Part shown: positions 47,354-56,268 of the stretch, one piece after another
Position numbering within the stretch: position 1 is the first letter of the stretch
How the letters are laid out: each line of letters starts with the position of its first letter
Assembly (NCBI RefSeq): GCF_002443295.1
Contig: NZ_BAOS01000045.1
Location: 1-64,000 of the forward strand
Direction: 5' to 3'
DNA from: Candidatus Scalindua japonica
GTDB taxonomy: Bacteria > Planctomycetota > Brocadiia > Brocadiales > Scalinduaceae
DNA: 64,000 nucleotides
Translations under genes and position numbers: made by a program
The notes under the pieces: model-generated
Told to the model about the DNA's origin: nothing
The model's input: only the letters and a program-made list of their open reading frames with translations
Database searches by the model: none

Positions 47354-47381
47354 TTGACAAGTATTTCGTTATTAGTATAAT
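47354..47381 (+). promoter_or_regulatory. consensus sigma-70 promoter of hao
   Basis: TTGACA, 16 bp, TATAAT: both hexamers perfect. It lies just after the hzsA terminator and gives a leader of about 215 nt before hao. Confidence 0.8.
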
Positions 47382-47603
47382 TCATATTCTTTTTAAGAAA
47401 GAAGATGTTTCTGGTTTAGTGTTTTATATCTTAAGGTAGTAAGTACTTACAGAATAAGTGAGCTTGGTACTAGCTTATTAATATAGCAATTTTTTTTAGT
47501 GCTGAAAGGTTATAGAGTATAAAAGCTTACTTAGTGTGTGACAGTGTTTCAAGATGTTGTTATTGTATCTTTTTATACTAAGAAGAAAGGAGAAGGAAGA
47601 AGA

Positions 47604-49175
47604 ATGATACGATCAGTAAGAGGTTTGTTATTTATGCTGGCAATTATTGCCGGTTGCACTTTGTTGCCGATGAATTTCTGCAAAAGTGCAAATGCTGATG
47701 ATGCGGCACCAACGTTTCAGGATGTAGCGTCATCAATTTATGGGCAGGCTGTTGGAGATGATGATGATGGAACAATGTATGTCTTTGGATTGACAGCCAG
47801 ATACACAGGTCCAGATAGAGTATTACCGGGTGAAGGTAAGTTTAAAAATATATTTAATTACTTACCTGTAACAGCTTTGTACTATAACCCTGATGATTAC
47901 TATGTATCAACACAAAAGGTTGAGGGAGAGTTTAAGTCTGATGAGTGTGTTCTATGTCATTCAATCCAGACGCCTCGAATAGTAGTTGACTGGAAAGCAA
48001 GCAAACACTCAAAAGGTGGAAAGACAGCTGCGATGAAAGCGGAGCAGGTAGTAGGATGTGATGCATGTCATGGTAATAACCATCAGGAATTGACAATGCC
48101 CAGCGTTACCACTTGTGGTAAATGCCATGCAAAGGAAAAACGTGAACATCTTTCCGGTGGACAGGGTTCACATGGCTCTCATACTATTTGGGATATATCT
48201 GTAACCGAATTTGCCTGGCAAATTGGAAAACCTGCTGAAGAAGTAGCCGGATGTGCTCAGTGTCATGGTATCGCAGGGAACAGATGTGACGGATGTCATA
48301 CAAGGCATCAGTTCAAACCATCAGAAGCAAGAAAACCAGATACATGTGGTGTTTGTCACATGGGTGTAGACCATGCTGAATACGAGTTCTGGTACAACTC
48401 TTTTCATGGTAAGATTTATATGATGGAAGGTGACACCTGGGATTGGGATAAGAAGATGACTCCTAAGAATTACCGTACACCAACATGTGCTTACTGCCAT
48501 ATAGGTGAAGATGGTAATCACAATGTACAACATATGTCAACAGATTATGCACATATGGGTATGTTTCAGCTAGACAGAGGTGCACCACAGCATAAAGCAA
48601 AGAGGGATGGATGGATAAAAAGATGTCAGGGTTGTCATTCACCAAGATTTGCGGCTGAACAATTGTATGCTATGGATGAACAGATTCATATCAGTTTCAC
48701 TAAATGGCGTGAAGCAGTTGGCGTGATTGTTGGGTTATATCTTGAAGGCTTGTTTGATCCAATGCCGGCTGACCTGGCACCTGACTACACTGGTGGTCAC
48801 ACAATGAATCTACTACCAGGTGGTGCTCCAAGGTTCTACAATGTTTCAAACATTGAAAGACTTGCCGTTGAGATGATTGTTTACCAGGTAACTGGTGTAT
48901 ACAAAGCAGCAGCTCATTTCTCAACAGATGATGTTACTTACAATGCAGGTGCGTTTGTTATGGACAGACAGCTTGTTAAGATCAAAGATGAGGCTTCTAA
49001 GCTGAGAAGAATTTCTACTCTTGAAAAAGAGGTTGGTATAGAGCATCAGGCTTTTGATTTCTGGAAGCATGGAGAATATACAGATTTGCTTACCGGTTAT
49101 AAGAGGCAAGAGGGCGATATAGTCGAAGATGCATGTGATCACGGCGATCATCCTTGTTTCGGTGAAGAGCATTAA
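47604..49175 (+). CDS. hao: octaheme hydroxylamine oxidase (NO-forming, kustc1061 type)
   Basis: The 523-residue exported protein has eight CXXCH motifs at residues 115, 152, 171, 217, 228, 248, 295 and 341. A Tyr at 446 (DDVTYNAG) aligns with the C-terminal Tyr region of HAO-type enzymes that crosslinks to the active-site heme of a neighbouring subunit. N-terminal APTFQDVAS and PAEEVAGCAQCHGIA/HTRHQFKPSEARKP closely follow the Kuenenia enzyme kustc1061, which oxidises hydroxylamine to NO, so it should recycle hydroxylamine leaking from hydrazine synthase. I chose the ATG at 47604, with AAAGGAGAAGG upstream and a signal peptide; 22 extra codons upstream are not credible. Confidence 0.93.
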   Translation: MIRSVRGLLFMLAIIAGCTLLPMNFCKSANADDAAPTFQDVASSIYGQAVGDDDDGTMYVFGLTARYTGPDRVLPGEGKFKNIFNYLPVTALYYNPDDYYVSTQKVEGEFKSDECVLCHSIQTPRIVVDWKASKHSKGGKTAAMKAEQVVGCDACHGNNHQELTMPSVTTCGKCHAKEKREHLSGGQGSHGSHTIWDISVTEFAWQIGKPAEEVAGCAQCHGIAGNRCDGCHTRHQFKPSEARKPDTCGVCHMGVDHAEYEFWYNSFHGKIYMMEGDTWDWDKKMTPKNYRTPTCAYCHIGEDGNHNVQHMSTDYAHMGMFQLDRGAPQHKAKRDGWIKRCQGCHSPRFAAEQLYAMDEQIHISFTKWREAVGVIVGLYLEGLFDPMPADLAPDYTGGHTMNLLPGGAPRFYNVSNIERLAVEMIVYQVTGVYKAAAHFSTDDVTYNAGAFVMDRQLVKIKDEASKLRRISTLEKEVGIEHQAFDFWKHGEYTDLLTGYKRQEGDIVEDACDHGDHPCFGEEH

Positions 49176-49205
49176 TCTTCATTAGGTAATTTTTGTAGTT
49201 TTTAG

Positions 49206-49247
49206 AAGGGTAGCACGGAGATTTCTAAACTGTGCTACCCTTTTTTT
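49206..49247 (+). terminator. rho-independent terminator after hao
   Basis: Arms AAGGGTAGCAC and GTGCTACCCTT form an 11-bp perfect stem followed by a seven-T run. It lies immediately in front of the trpB ribosome-binding site. Confidence 0.9.
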
Positions 49248-49266
49248 GTACCGAGGAGAATTAATT

Positions 49267-50508
49267 ATGAATACCATGACTGAAGAAAATATAAATTTGA
49301 GTGAAGCGCTTTATAGCCAAAACATTCCTGATAAAAGTGGGCACTTTGGAGAATATGGTGGGAGTTTTGTTCCGGAAACGTTAATTCCTGCACTGGAGCA
49401 GTTAGAGAAGGAATATATTAAGGCAAAAGAAGAACCGAAGTTTAATGAAGACTTAAAATACTATTTAAATGAATATGTGGGTAGACCGTCTCCGCTATAT
49501 TTTGCTAATAGATTAACGGATAAATTAAAAGGTCCAAAAATATACCTTAAGAGAGAGGATTTAAATCATACTGGTGCTCATAAGATAAACAATACGATAG
49601 GACAGGTTTTGCTGGCTATTAGAATGGGGAAAAAACGGATTATTGCTGAAACTGGAGCAGGCCAGCATGGTGTTGCTACTGCAACAGCAGCAGCAATGTT
49701 TGGCTTGGAATGTGACGTTTATATGGGTGAGGAAGATATAAGACGTCAGTCCTTAAATGTCTTTAAAATGAAATTACTGGGAGCAAATGTGATACCTGTG
49801 AAAACAGGATCAAAAACGTTGAAAGATGCAACTAATGAAGCGCTTAGAGATTGGATGTCTTCTGTGTTGAATACACATTATATTATTGGTTCTGTAGTTG
49901 GTCCGCATCCTTATCCAATGATGGTTAGAGATTTTCAAATAATAATTGGACAGGAAGTGAGGAAGCAGATAGAGAAGGCAGAGGGTAGACTACCAGATTA
50001 TATCATAGCCTGTGTTGGCGGTGGAAGTAACGCAATTGGGGTTTTTTACCCGTTTATTGAAGATACGGATGTGAAGTTGATTGGTGTAGAGGCAGGCGGT
50101 CAGAGTTTTAGAATTGGAGAACACGCTGCTTCGCTTTCGAAGGGTGAAAGGGGTGTTCTTCATGGCAGCTTAAGTTATGTCTTACAGGATGACGAGGGCC
50201 AGACGTCTAAAGTTCATTCAATTTCAGCTGGACTGGATTATCCCGGAGTTGGGCCGGAACACAGCTACTTAAAAGATTTACACAGAGCTGAATATGTATC
50301 CGTCACTGATGATGAAGCAGTAGAAGCATTTGGTTTGTGTACACGCCTGGAAGGCATAATACCTGCACTTGAAGCATCCCATGCGATAGCATATACTGTT
50401 AAAATTGCCCCAACGATCGATAAAGATAAAATTATCGTATTAAATCTTTCAGGTAGTGGAGATAAGGATTCTTTTGAGGTTGCCGCCAAGATGGGAATAA
50501 ATTTATGA
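49267..50508 (+). CDS. trpB: tryptophan synthase beta chain
   Basis: The 413-residue PLP enzyme condenses indole with serine to tryptophan. It has [16 protein letters not shown] at the N-terminus, the PLP Lys in [13 protein letters not shown], the phosphate loop [10 protein letters not shown] and the C-terminal [11 protein letters not shown] at 49267 follows GAGGAGAA with correct spacing. It lies directly after the hao terminator and 25 bp before trpA. It has no promoter that I could place other than readthrough or the terminator flank. Confidence 0.97.
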   Translation: MNTMTEENINLSEALYSQNIPDKSGHFGEYGGSFVPETLIPALEQLEKEYIKAKEEPKFNEDLKYYLNEYVGRPSPLYFANRLTDKLKGPKIYLKREDLNHTGAHKINNTIGQVLLAIRMGKKRIIAETGAGQHGVATATAAAMFGLECDVYMGEEDIRRQSLNVFKMKLLGANVIPVKTGSKTLKDATNEALRDWMSSVLNTHYIIGSVVGPHPYPMMVRDFQIIIGQEVRKQIEKAEGRLPDYIIACVGGGSNAIGVFYPFIEDTDVKLIGVEAGGQSFRIGEHAASLSKGERGVLHGSLSYVLQDDEGQTSKVHSISAGLDYPGVGPEHSYLKDLHRAEYVSVTDDEAVEAFGLCTRLEGIIPALEASHAIAYTVKIAPTIDKDKIIVLNLSGSGDKDSFEVAAKMGINL

Positions 50509-50533
50509 CTAGTAATAACAGGAGTCTGATTAA

Positions 50534-51343
50534 GTGAATAGAATTGATGCTAAATTTAAAGAATTGAAAGAGAAAAACATGCCTGCGTTTATTCCATTTT
50601 TAACTGCGGGAGACCCGAATCTGGATGCTACAAAAGAGTTGATATTAGAATTTGACAGAAAGGGTGCTGATATGATAGAACTGGGTGTTCCGTTTTCTGA
50701 TCCTATTGCAGATGGCCCTGTAATACAGGCATCCTATTATAGGGCACTTTCATCAGGAATTAAGCTTTCAGATATATTACAGCTCGTAAAGGATATTAGA
50801 AAAAAATCTGAGATACCGATTATCGCTATGATATCACAGAGCATTCTTTTCAAGTATGGATGTAAAGAATTTGTAAAGAATGCAGTCAGTGCGGGTCTAG
50901 ACGGGGCGACGATACCGGATCTTCCGATAGAGGAAGCAGGAGAGATAATTGAAGCTGAAAAAGAAGAAGATTTCAAGGTAGTATGTTTCATTGCGCCAAC
51001 CACAACTGATAACCGCGTAGACTTAATATTAAAAAAATCTCAAGGCTTTTTATATTATATTTCAGTAGTGGGGATTACAGGTTCTAAAAACGAACTGTCT
51101 GATGAGATAAAAAATAATATTCAAAAAATAAAAAAGCTAACAAATTTGCCGGTTGCCTTGGGATTTGGAATTTCAACTCCTGAGCAGGCGAGAATAGCCG
51201 GGAAAATTGCAGACGGTGTTATTGTAGGAAGTGCCATAGTAAAAGAGATAGAAAGATTTAGCAATCAAGGTAACAGTGTATTGGTTAATGAAGTAGGAGG
51301 GTTTGTGGGAGAATTAGTGAACAGTACGAAATGTCAACATTAG
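50534..51343 (+). CDS. trpA: tryptophan synthase alpha chain
   Basis: The 269-residue TIM barrel cleaves indole-3-glycerol phosphate to indole. Motifs are FIPFLTAGDPN, the catalytic Glu in MIELGVPFSDPIADGP, the catalytic Asp region in GLDGATIPDLP, and GFGISTPEQA/GVIVGSAIV. It starts at GTG. It completes a trpBA pair; the other trp genes are not in the window. Confidence 0.97.
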   Translation: MNRIDAKFKELKEKNMPAFIPFLTAGDPNLDATKELILEFDRKGADMIELGVPFSDPIADGPVIQASYYRALSSGIKLSDILQLVKDIRKKSEIPIIAMISQSILFKYGCKEFVKNAVSAGLDGATIPDLPIEEAGEIIEAEKEEDFKVVCFIAPTTTDNRVDLILKKSQGFLYYISVVGITGSKNELSDEIKNNIQKIKKLTNLPVALGFGISTPEQARIAGKIADGVIVGSAIVKEIERFSNQGNSVLVNEVGGFVGELVNSTKCQH

Positions 51344-51624
51344 TTATTTTATCACTGTTCCTGTTGTTCAGGGGGGTGTATAAAAAACTAATGTACTGCT
51401 GGTAAAGTATTTTGGAAATCAATTTATCAAGTCCTTCCGATTCTTTTTAAAAAAAACCACGTAGTATTTTGTTTTACTAGTTTCCCTTCATTGCGATAAA
51501 CACATGAATTTTATTTATGAAAATAGGTATCGTTAAGTACCGAGTAGAACATTGAGATAATACAGTTTTGATTAAATAGAGCTGTCTTGATCAACTTTCA
51601 GTATGACAGGTTAGGAGTTTTAAT

Positions 51625-52179
51625 ATGAATAATCAGGTTTGTAAAGAGGAGACAGTACTACATACAAATCAGGGAAGGCGAAACTTTCTAAAGATTTGTT
51701 CAGTGGTACTGTCTTCATTAATAGGTATAGCTTATGCTGTTCCATTGATACGCGCATTTATTAGCCCGGCTTTGCAGGAAACTGTTTCCGGTTCAACCGG
51801 TTTGATAGAAGTAGGAAGTGTAGGTGATTGCGTAGTAAATGTGCCAAGGAAGGTGAAAATTGTGGATACTAAGGTAGATGCTTGGACTAAGTTTCCTCCT
51901 ACAGAAATTGGTGCCGTCTGGGTCATACTGGGTAAGGACAAGAAATTTACCGTCTTTACTTCAATTTGTCCTCATCTGGGCTGTGGGGTTGATTGGGACA
52001 ATAATTCAGGGAAATTCATCTGTCCGTGCCATGATAGTTATTTCGATATCGAGGGAAGAGTCCTTTCCGGGCCATCTCCACGTGGGATGGATACCCTTGA
52101 AGCAGAGATTAAAGATGGAAAGATATTTGTAGAGTACCGTAAAATGAAATTAGGTGTTTCTGAGAAAATGCCCGCATAG
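51625..52179 (+). CDS. Rieske iron-sulfur protein of a bc1/b6f-like complex
   Basis: The 184-residue product has a Tat-like N-terminus (QGRRNFLK followed by a hydrophobic anchor, about residues 20-45) and a Rieske domain. The [2Fe-2S] ligands lie in CPHLGC (Cys115, His117) and CPCHDS (Cys133, His136), with Cys120 and Cys135 as the disulfide. It transfers electrons from quinol in cytochrome b to the c-type hemes. It lies 46 bp before the cytochrome b-c fusion. In anammox this complex is thought to sit in the anammoxosome membrane and generate the proton gradient. Confidence 0.94.
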   Translation: MNNQVCKEETVLHTNQGRRNFLKICSVVLSSLIGIAYAVPLIRAFISPALQETVSGSTGLIEVGSVGDCVVNVPRKVKIVDTKVDAWTKFPPTEIGAVWVILGKDKKFTVFTSICPHLGCGVDWDNNSGKFICPCHDSYFDIEGRVLSGPSPRGMDTLEAEIKDGKIFVEYRKMKLGVSEKMPA

Positions 52180-52225
52180 ATCTTAGTATATATTTAATAA
52201 TCCTTATCAAAATTAGAGGTTGAAA

Positions 52226-53914
52226 ATGAAATGGTTGGAAGATAGGACCGGTATCAGTGCTCTTTTCGACAAGATGATGGATGAACCGGTGAAAGGGGGG
52301 GCTAAGTGGTCATATGTTTTTGGTAGCGCCCTTGTTTTTGTCTTTATTATGCAGGTAGTTTCCGGTGTGATTCTTGCTACAGGTTACTCGGCGTCTGCAA
52401 CGGATGCATGGGGAAGTGTATATTATATTCAGCATAAAACGTTCTCCGGTTGGTTTGTCAGGGGTATGCACAACATAGGCTCAAGTGCAATGATTGTACT
52501 TGCTGTTCTACATATGGGCCAGACACTGATTTATGGTGCTTATAGAAGGCCTCGTGAATTAAACTGGATTACCGGTGTTATTATGCTCTTCTTTGTTCTT
52601 GGGTTTGGCCTGACCGGTTATCTGCTTCCATGGGACCAGAAGGGTTACTGGGCAACTCAAGTTGCTACAAGTATTATGGGGTTGTCTCCGGGTATTGGAG
52701 GGTTTCTTAAGGGTTTAGTTCAGGGTGGAAATGATTATGGTAACTTGACACTGACTCGGTTTTACAGCTTTCATGTTTTTTTTCTGCCAGCCGGCCTTAT
52801 AGCATTTATGGCGGCACATATTTATCTGTTTAGAAGACATGGTGTCACTCCGCACTGGAAGCCCGGTGAACAGGAACTCAAGAAAAAGACACAGCCATTC
52901 TGGCCGGATCAGCTCTTTAAAGATGTTGTTGTTGCTATAGCTGTTTTTGTTTCCATGATAATAGTTGTCTGGTATCGTGGTGGTGCTGAATTACAATCCC
53001 CTGCAGATCCTAGTTCTAATTTTCTTGCTCGACCGGAATGGTACTTTCTCTTTCTGTTTCAGCTTTTAAAGTATTTTGAAGGTGAGATGGAAGTTGTTGG
53101 AGCCATTTTTCTCCCATCTATTTTTGCGGCCTTAATAATTGCTCTTCCATTTATTGACAAGGCGAAAAGTCGATATCCTTTAAAAAGACTGCCAGTGATG
53201 GGGTGCTTTGGTGCTGGTCTCGCAGGTGTTATTTTTCTGACAGTGATGTCTGCGATAAGTGATTCCGGAGATGAAAGGATTTTAAAGCAGAGAGAAGAGT
53301 CAGAAAAAATGGCCCTTATTGCTGTAGAACTGGCAGAGCATGGCATACCGCCTCAGGGAGGAACATCAGTATTTCAGAATGATCCTCTGTATTCAGGAGA
53401 ACAGTTGCTTCGTCAACACTGTCTTGGGTGTCATAATTTTGAAGGTTCTGGAGGTAATACCGCCCCTGATTTAACAGCGTATAATACAAAGCCCTGGCTT
53501 GTTGGATTCTTCTCTGATCCAAATGCTCCTAAATATTATGGAAATACCAAGATTGACGTAATGCCAGAGTACGACCTTGAGGAAGAAGAATTGTCTGATC
53601 TGGTAGACTTTCTGCTAGCGCAGGCTGATAAGAGTAAAGAGATTGATCCTGAATTGAAAGAATCAGGAGAGATGTTATTAGAGGAGAATGGGTGTTATAA
53701 TTGTCACACATATGATGGAATGGGAGGCGAAACCGCTCCTGTGTTGGATAATTTTGCATCTGACGAGTGGCTACGAGGTATTATTGAAGACCCTGGTCAA
53801 AAAAAATATTTTGGTCAATTAAACGCTATGCCTGCATTTAAAGATAAGCTTTCAAAGCAGGAGATAGATAATATAGTATTCTTTCTCCAAAATAAGAGAA
53901 AAAAAACTAACTGA
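52226..53914 (+). CDS. cytochrome b fused to a diheme cytochrome c
   Basis: The 562-residue product has a cytochrome b part (about residues 1-365) with heme His in GMHNIGSSAM/AVLHMGQ and FYSFHVFFLP/AAHIYLF, and the Qo motif RPEWYFLFLFQ. The C-terminal extension carries two cytochrome c modules with CLGCH (399-403) and CYNCH (490-494), each followed by a similar fold (GGNTAPDL, GGETAPVL), so it arose by duplication. The fused c-domains replace a separate cytochrome c1/f. ATG at 52226 follows TTAGAGGTTG; a TTG at 52220 is in frame. Confidence 0.94.
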   Translation: MKWLEDRTGISALFDKMMDEPVKGGAKWSYVFGSALVFVFIMQVVSGVILATGYSASATDAWGSVYYIQHKTFSGWFVRGMHNIGSSAMIVLAVLHMGQTLIYGAYRRPRELNWITGVIMLFFVLGFGLTGYLLPWDQKGYWATQVATSIMGLSPGIGGFLKGLVQGGNDYGNLTLTRFYSFHVFFLPAGLIAFMAAHIYLFRRHGVTPHWKPGEQELKKKTQPFWPDQLFKDVVVAIAVFVSMIIVVWYRGGAELQSPADPSSNFLARPEWYFLFLFQLLKYFEGEMEVVGAIFLPSIFAALIIALPFIDKAKSRYPLKRLPVMGCFGAGLAGVIFLTVMSAISDSGDERILKQREESEKMALIAVELAEHGIPPQGGTSVFQNDPLYSGEQLLRQHCLGCHNFEGSGGNTAPDLTAYNTKPWLVGFFSDPNAPKYYGNTKIDVMPEYDLEEEELSDLVDFLLAQADKSKEIDPELKESGEMLLEENGCYNCHTYDGMGGETAPVLDNFASDEWLRGIIEDPGQKKYFGQLNAMPAFKDKLSKQEIDNIVFFLQNKRKKTN

Positions 53915-54114
53915 TATTGGTGCTGTTTTTTTGGATTTTTACATACTATTGTATTAAATTCCAAATTCTCTTAATCCGGTATATTTATTCTTGAGGTTTA
54001 GGATAAATGAAACTTTGGCCATTTTAATTAAGAACTTACGGATATTAATTGATTGATGTATCGTTGTTTAACGAAAATCTTACTTTTTGAATATCTGATA
54101 TTGCCAAGTTTTTG

Positions 54115-54142
54115 TTGACATTTTTGTAAAAAATTATATAAT
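54115..54142 (+). promoter_or_regulatory. consensus sigma-70 promoter of hdh
   Basis: TTGACA, 16 bp, TATAAT, with a leader of about 145 nt. Both hexamers and the spacing are identical in design to the hao promoter. The rest of the 53915-54293 gap is AT-rich without other signals. Confidence 0.8.
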
Positions 54143-54293
54143 TTCGCTTTACTTTAGAGGTATATAGAGTAATGAAGGAGATGGGGTGTTTTTTTTACAA
54201 AGAATTGTTTAACAAAAACATCACAAACGTTTGTATTACAGTAGGTTATTTATTTTTATATTTTTAGAAGTGGAAAGGAGAAGGTAAGAATAA

Positions 54294-56039
54294 ATGTTAA
54301 GGAAATTTAATACATTATTTATTGCATTACTGGTTTTCGTAGCAGCATTCTGTTTTTACGCGAATTTTTCCAGTAAAGACGCTGATGCGGTAGAAATTAT
54401 CACGCATTGGGTGCCGCACGAAGTCTATGGTATGCCTGGAGACCCTGACAACTCTGGAAAGGTTTTCTTTTCAGGTTTGTACGCGAAGTACATGGGATAT
54501 CCAAAGGGCGCGCCTCCATATCCTGGAAAATATTCCAGATTCTGGAGAACACTCCCTGCATATCGTTACTACATCCCGGATTATATGTACAACAGGGATG
54601 AAGTAAGGCCTTCAAACCCAATCAAGGGTCAGTTCAGACTGAAGGAGTGTCTGGGTTGTCATTCAGTAGTCACACCTGGTATCGTAAGAGATTACGAAAA
54701 GAGTGCGCATGCGAAAGCAGAACCTAGTCCAACAGGTTGTGATACCTGTCATGGTAACAATCATCAGAAGTTGCTTATGCCAAGTTCAAAGGCTTGTGGC
54801 GTTAGTGATTGTCATGAAGAACAGTACATCCAGAATTCACAGGGTGGTATAGGTTCACACGCTTCATGTTCCAGCTTTGCACAGATTGAGTGTGCATGGT
54901 CAATCGAAAGACCTCCTGGAGACACTGCGGGATGTACTTTCTGTCACACAAGTTCAGAAGAGCGTTGTAGCACATGTCATCAGAGGCATCAGTTTAATCC
55001 GGTAGTTGCCAGAAAGTCAGAACAGTGTAAGACTTGTCACTGGGGAAAAGACCACAGGGACTGGGAAGCATATGACATCTCAATACACGGTGTTGTATGG
55101 CAGACCAACAAATGGGATCCTACTCAGTTTGATTTAACCAAGAAGTTGTCTGATGCTGATTACGTTGGGCCGACTTGTCAGTACTGTCATTTAAGAGGCG
55201 GTCATCACAACGTACAGAGGCTTTCAACTGTATACACAAGTATGGGTATGTCAAATGCAGACAGGGGTGCGCCTCTCTGGAAAGAAAAGAGAGACACCTG
55301 GGTATCAGTATGTGACGACTGTCATTCACCAAGGTTTGCAAGGGAGAACTTGCAGGCAATGGACGAAGCTTGTAAGGATGCAGGTCTGAAGTATACAGAA
55401 ACATTTAAAGTAGCAGAGAATTTGATGCTGGATGGAATGGGCGAACCAATGCCTAAGGATCTGGCACCAGACTGGAGTGGTCAGCACATCTGGAGTTTGA
55501 AGATTGGTGCTTATCATGATGGTCCGAAGTATGGTGGTAAGAAGGGTGAGTCAGGTGAGTTCAGAATGTCTAACTGTTCAGACATAGAAAGAGTATGTTT
55601 TGAGAGTGTTGGATACTGGATGACTTACATATTCAAAGGAATGGCGCATGGTTCATGGAATGATGCGACATATTGTGATGGATCCTTTGGTATGGACAGA
55701 TGGTTGGTGAAGGCAAAGGCAGCTTCAGAGCAGGCGAGAAGATTTACTGCATTGGAGAAGAAGGCTGGAATCAACTGGGTACCTGCTGAGTTCTGGAGAA
55801 AGGGAGATTACTTAGATCAGTTGTCTGGTATGAAGATTGTTAAGGAGTTCCCAGGCAAGACTATATTTGATCTATGTCCTGAGCCGGGCTGGTTGGATAC
55901 AAATCATGCACCAGCGGCAGAAGTTGAGTACATCAACAGAATGTTGGATTCATTGGGCATGAAGGCTGGGCATCATTCTGCACATGAGCAGCACAGTCAT
56001 GATCATGATCCAGGCGCAAGATCTATGAAAAAACATTAA
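54294..56039 (+). CDS. hdh: octaheme hydrazine dehydrogenase (hydrazine oxidoreductase)
   Basis: The 581-residue exported protein closely matches Kuenenia HDH (kustc0694). Heme motifs start at residues 119, 149, 168, 214, 225, 245, 295 and 340; the third is the expanded CGVSDCH with four intervening residues, also present in HDH. Tyr460 (NDATYCDG) is the candidate heme-crosslinking Tyr. The C-terminus ends in a His-rich tail (HHSAHEQHSHDHD). HDH oxidises hydrazine to N2, releasing four low-potential electrons. The gene has its own strong promoter, RBS GGAAAGGAGAAGG and two stacked terminators, as expected for one of the most abundant proteins of the cell. Confidence 0.97.
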   Translation: MLRKFNTLFIALLVFVAAFCFYANFSSKDADAVEIITHWVPHEVYGMPGDPDNSGKVFFSGLYAKYMGYPKGAPPYPGKYSRFWRTLPAYRYYIPDYMYNRDEVRPSNPIKGQFRLKECLGCHSVVTPGIVRDYEKSAHAKAEPSPTGCDTCHGNNHQKLLMPSSKACGVSDCHEEQYIQNSQGGIGSHASCSSFAQIECAWSIERPPGDTAGCTFCHTSSEERCSTCHQRHQFNPVVARKSEQCKTCHWGKDHRDWEAYDISIHGVVWQTNKWDPTQFDLTKKLSDADYVGPTCQYCHLRGGHHNVQRLSTVYTSMGMSNADRGAPLWKEKRDTWVSVCDDCHSPRFARENLQAMDEACKDAGLKYTETFKVAENLMLDGMGEPMPKDLAPDWSGQHIWSLKIGAYHDGPKYGGKKGESGEFRMSNCSDIERVCFESVGYWMTYIFKGMAHGSWNDATYCDGSFGMDRWLVKAKAASEQARRFTALEKKAGINWVPAEFWRKGDYLDQLSGMKIVKEFPGKTIFDLCPEPGWLDTNHAPAAEVEYINRMLDSLGMKAGHHSAHEQHSHDHDPGARSMKKH

Positions 56040-56083
56040 TTTAATGTTTTAAATAGATAGATTTAGATAAGTATTAGAAGTAC

Positions 56084-56123
56084 AAAAGGGAGCCGGGCTT
56101 TTTGCCTGGCTCCCCTTTTTTTT
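56084..56123 (+). terminator. first terminator after hdh
   Basis: Arms AAAAGGGAGCCGGGC and GCCTGGCTCCCCTTTT pair around a TTTTT loop, followed by a T-run. This is a very strong rho-independent terminator. Confidence 0.92.
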
Positions 56124-56132
56124 GTGGAGTTC

Positions 56133-56170
56133 TTATAAAAAAACCCACCTTAATGGTGGGTTTTTTATAA
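56133..56170. terminator. second, bidirectional terminator after hdh
   Basis: Near-perfect inverted repeat: TTATAAAAAAACCCACC and GGTGGGTTTTTTATAA around TTAAT. It has A- and T-runs on both sides, so it can work in either direction. Confidence 0.88.
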
Positions 56171-56268
56171 GAATATTTAGTGTTAACTATTTATGTTTTT
56201 TTTGTGTATATTAGTATATTATTATATAAGTAATAAACATTTTTTATATTTTTTCAGGTAGGGAATGC

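Noticed and set aside
47538-47603. Upstream start for hao
   Set aside because: Adds 22 residues ahead of the signal peptide; the strong AAAGGAGAAGG site belongs to the ATG at 47604.
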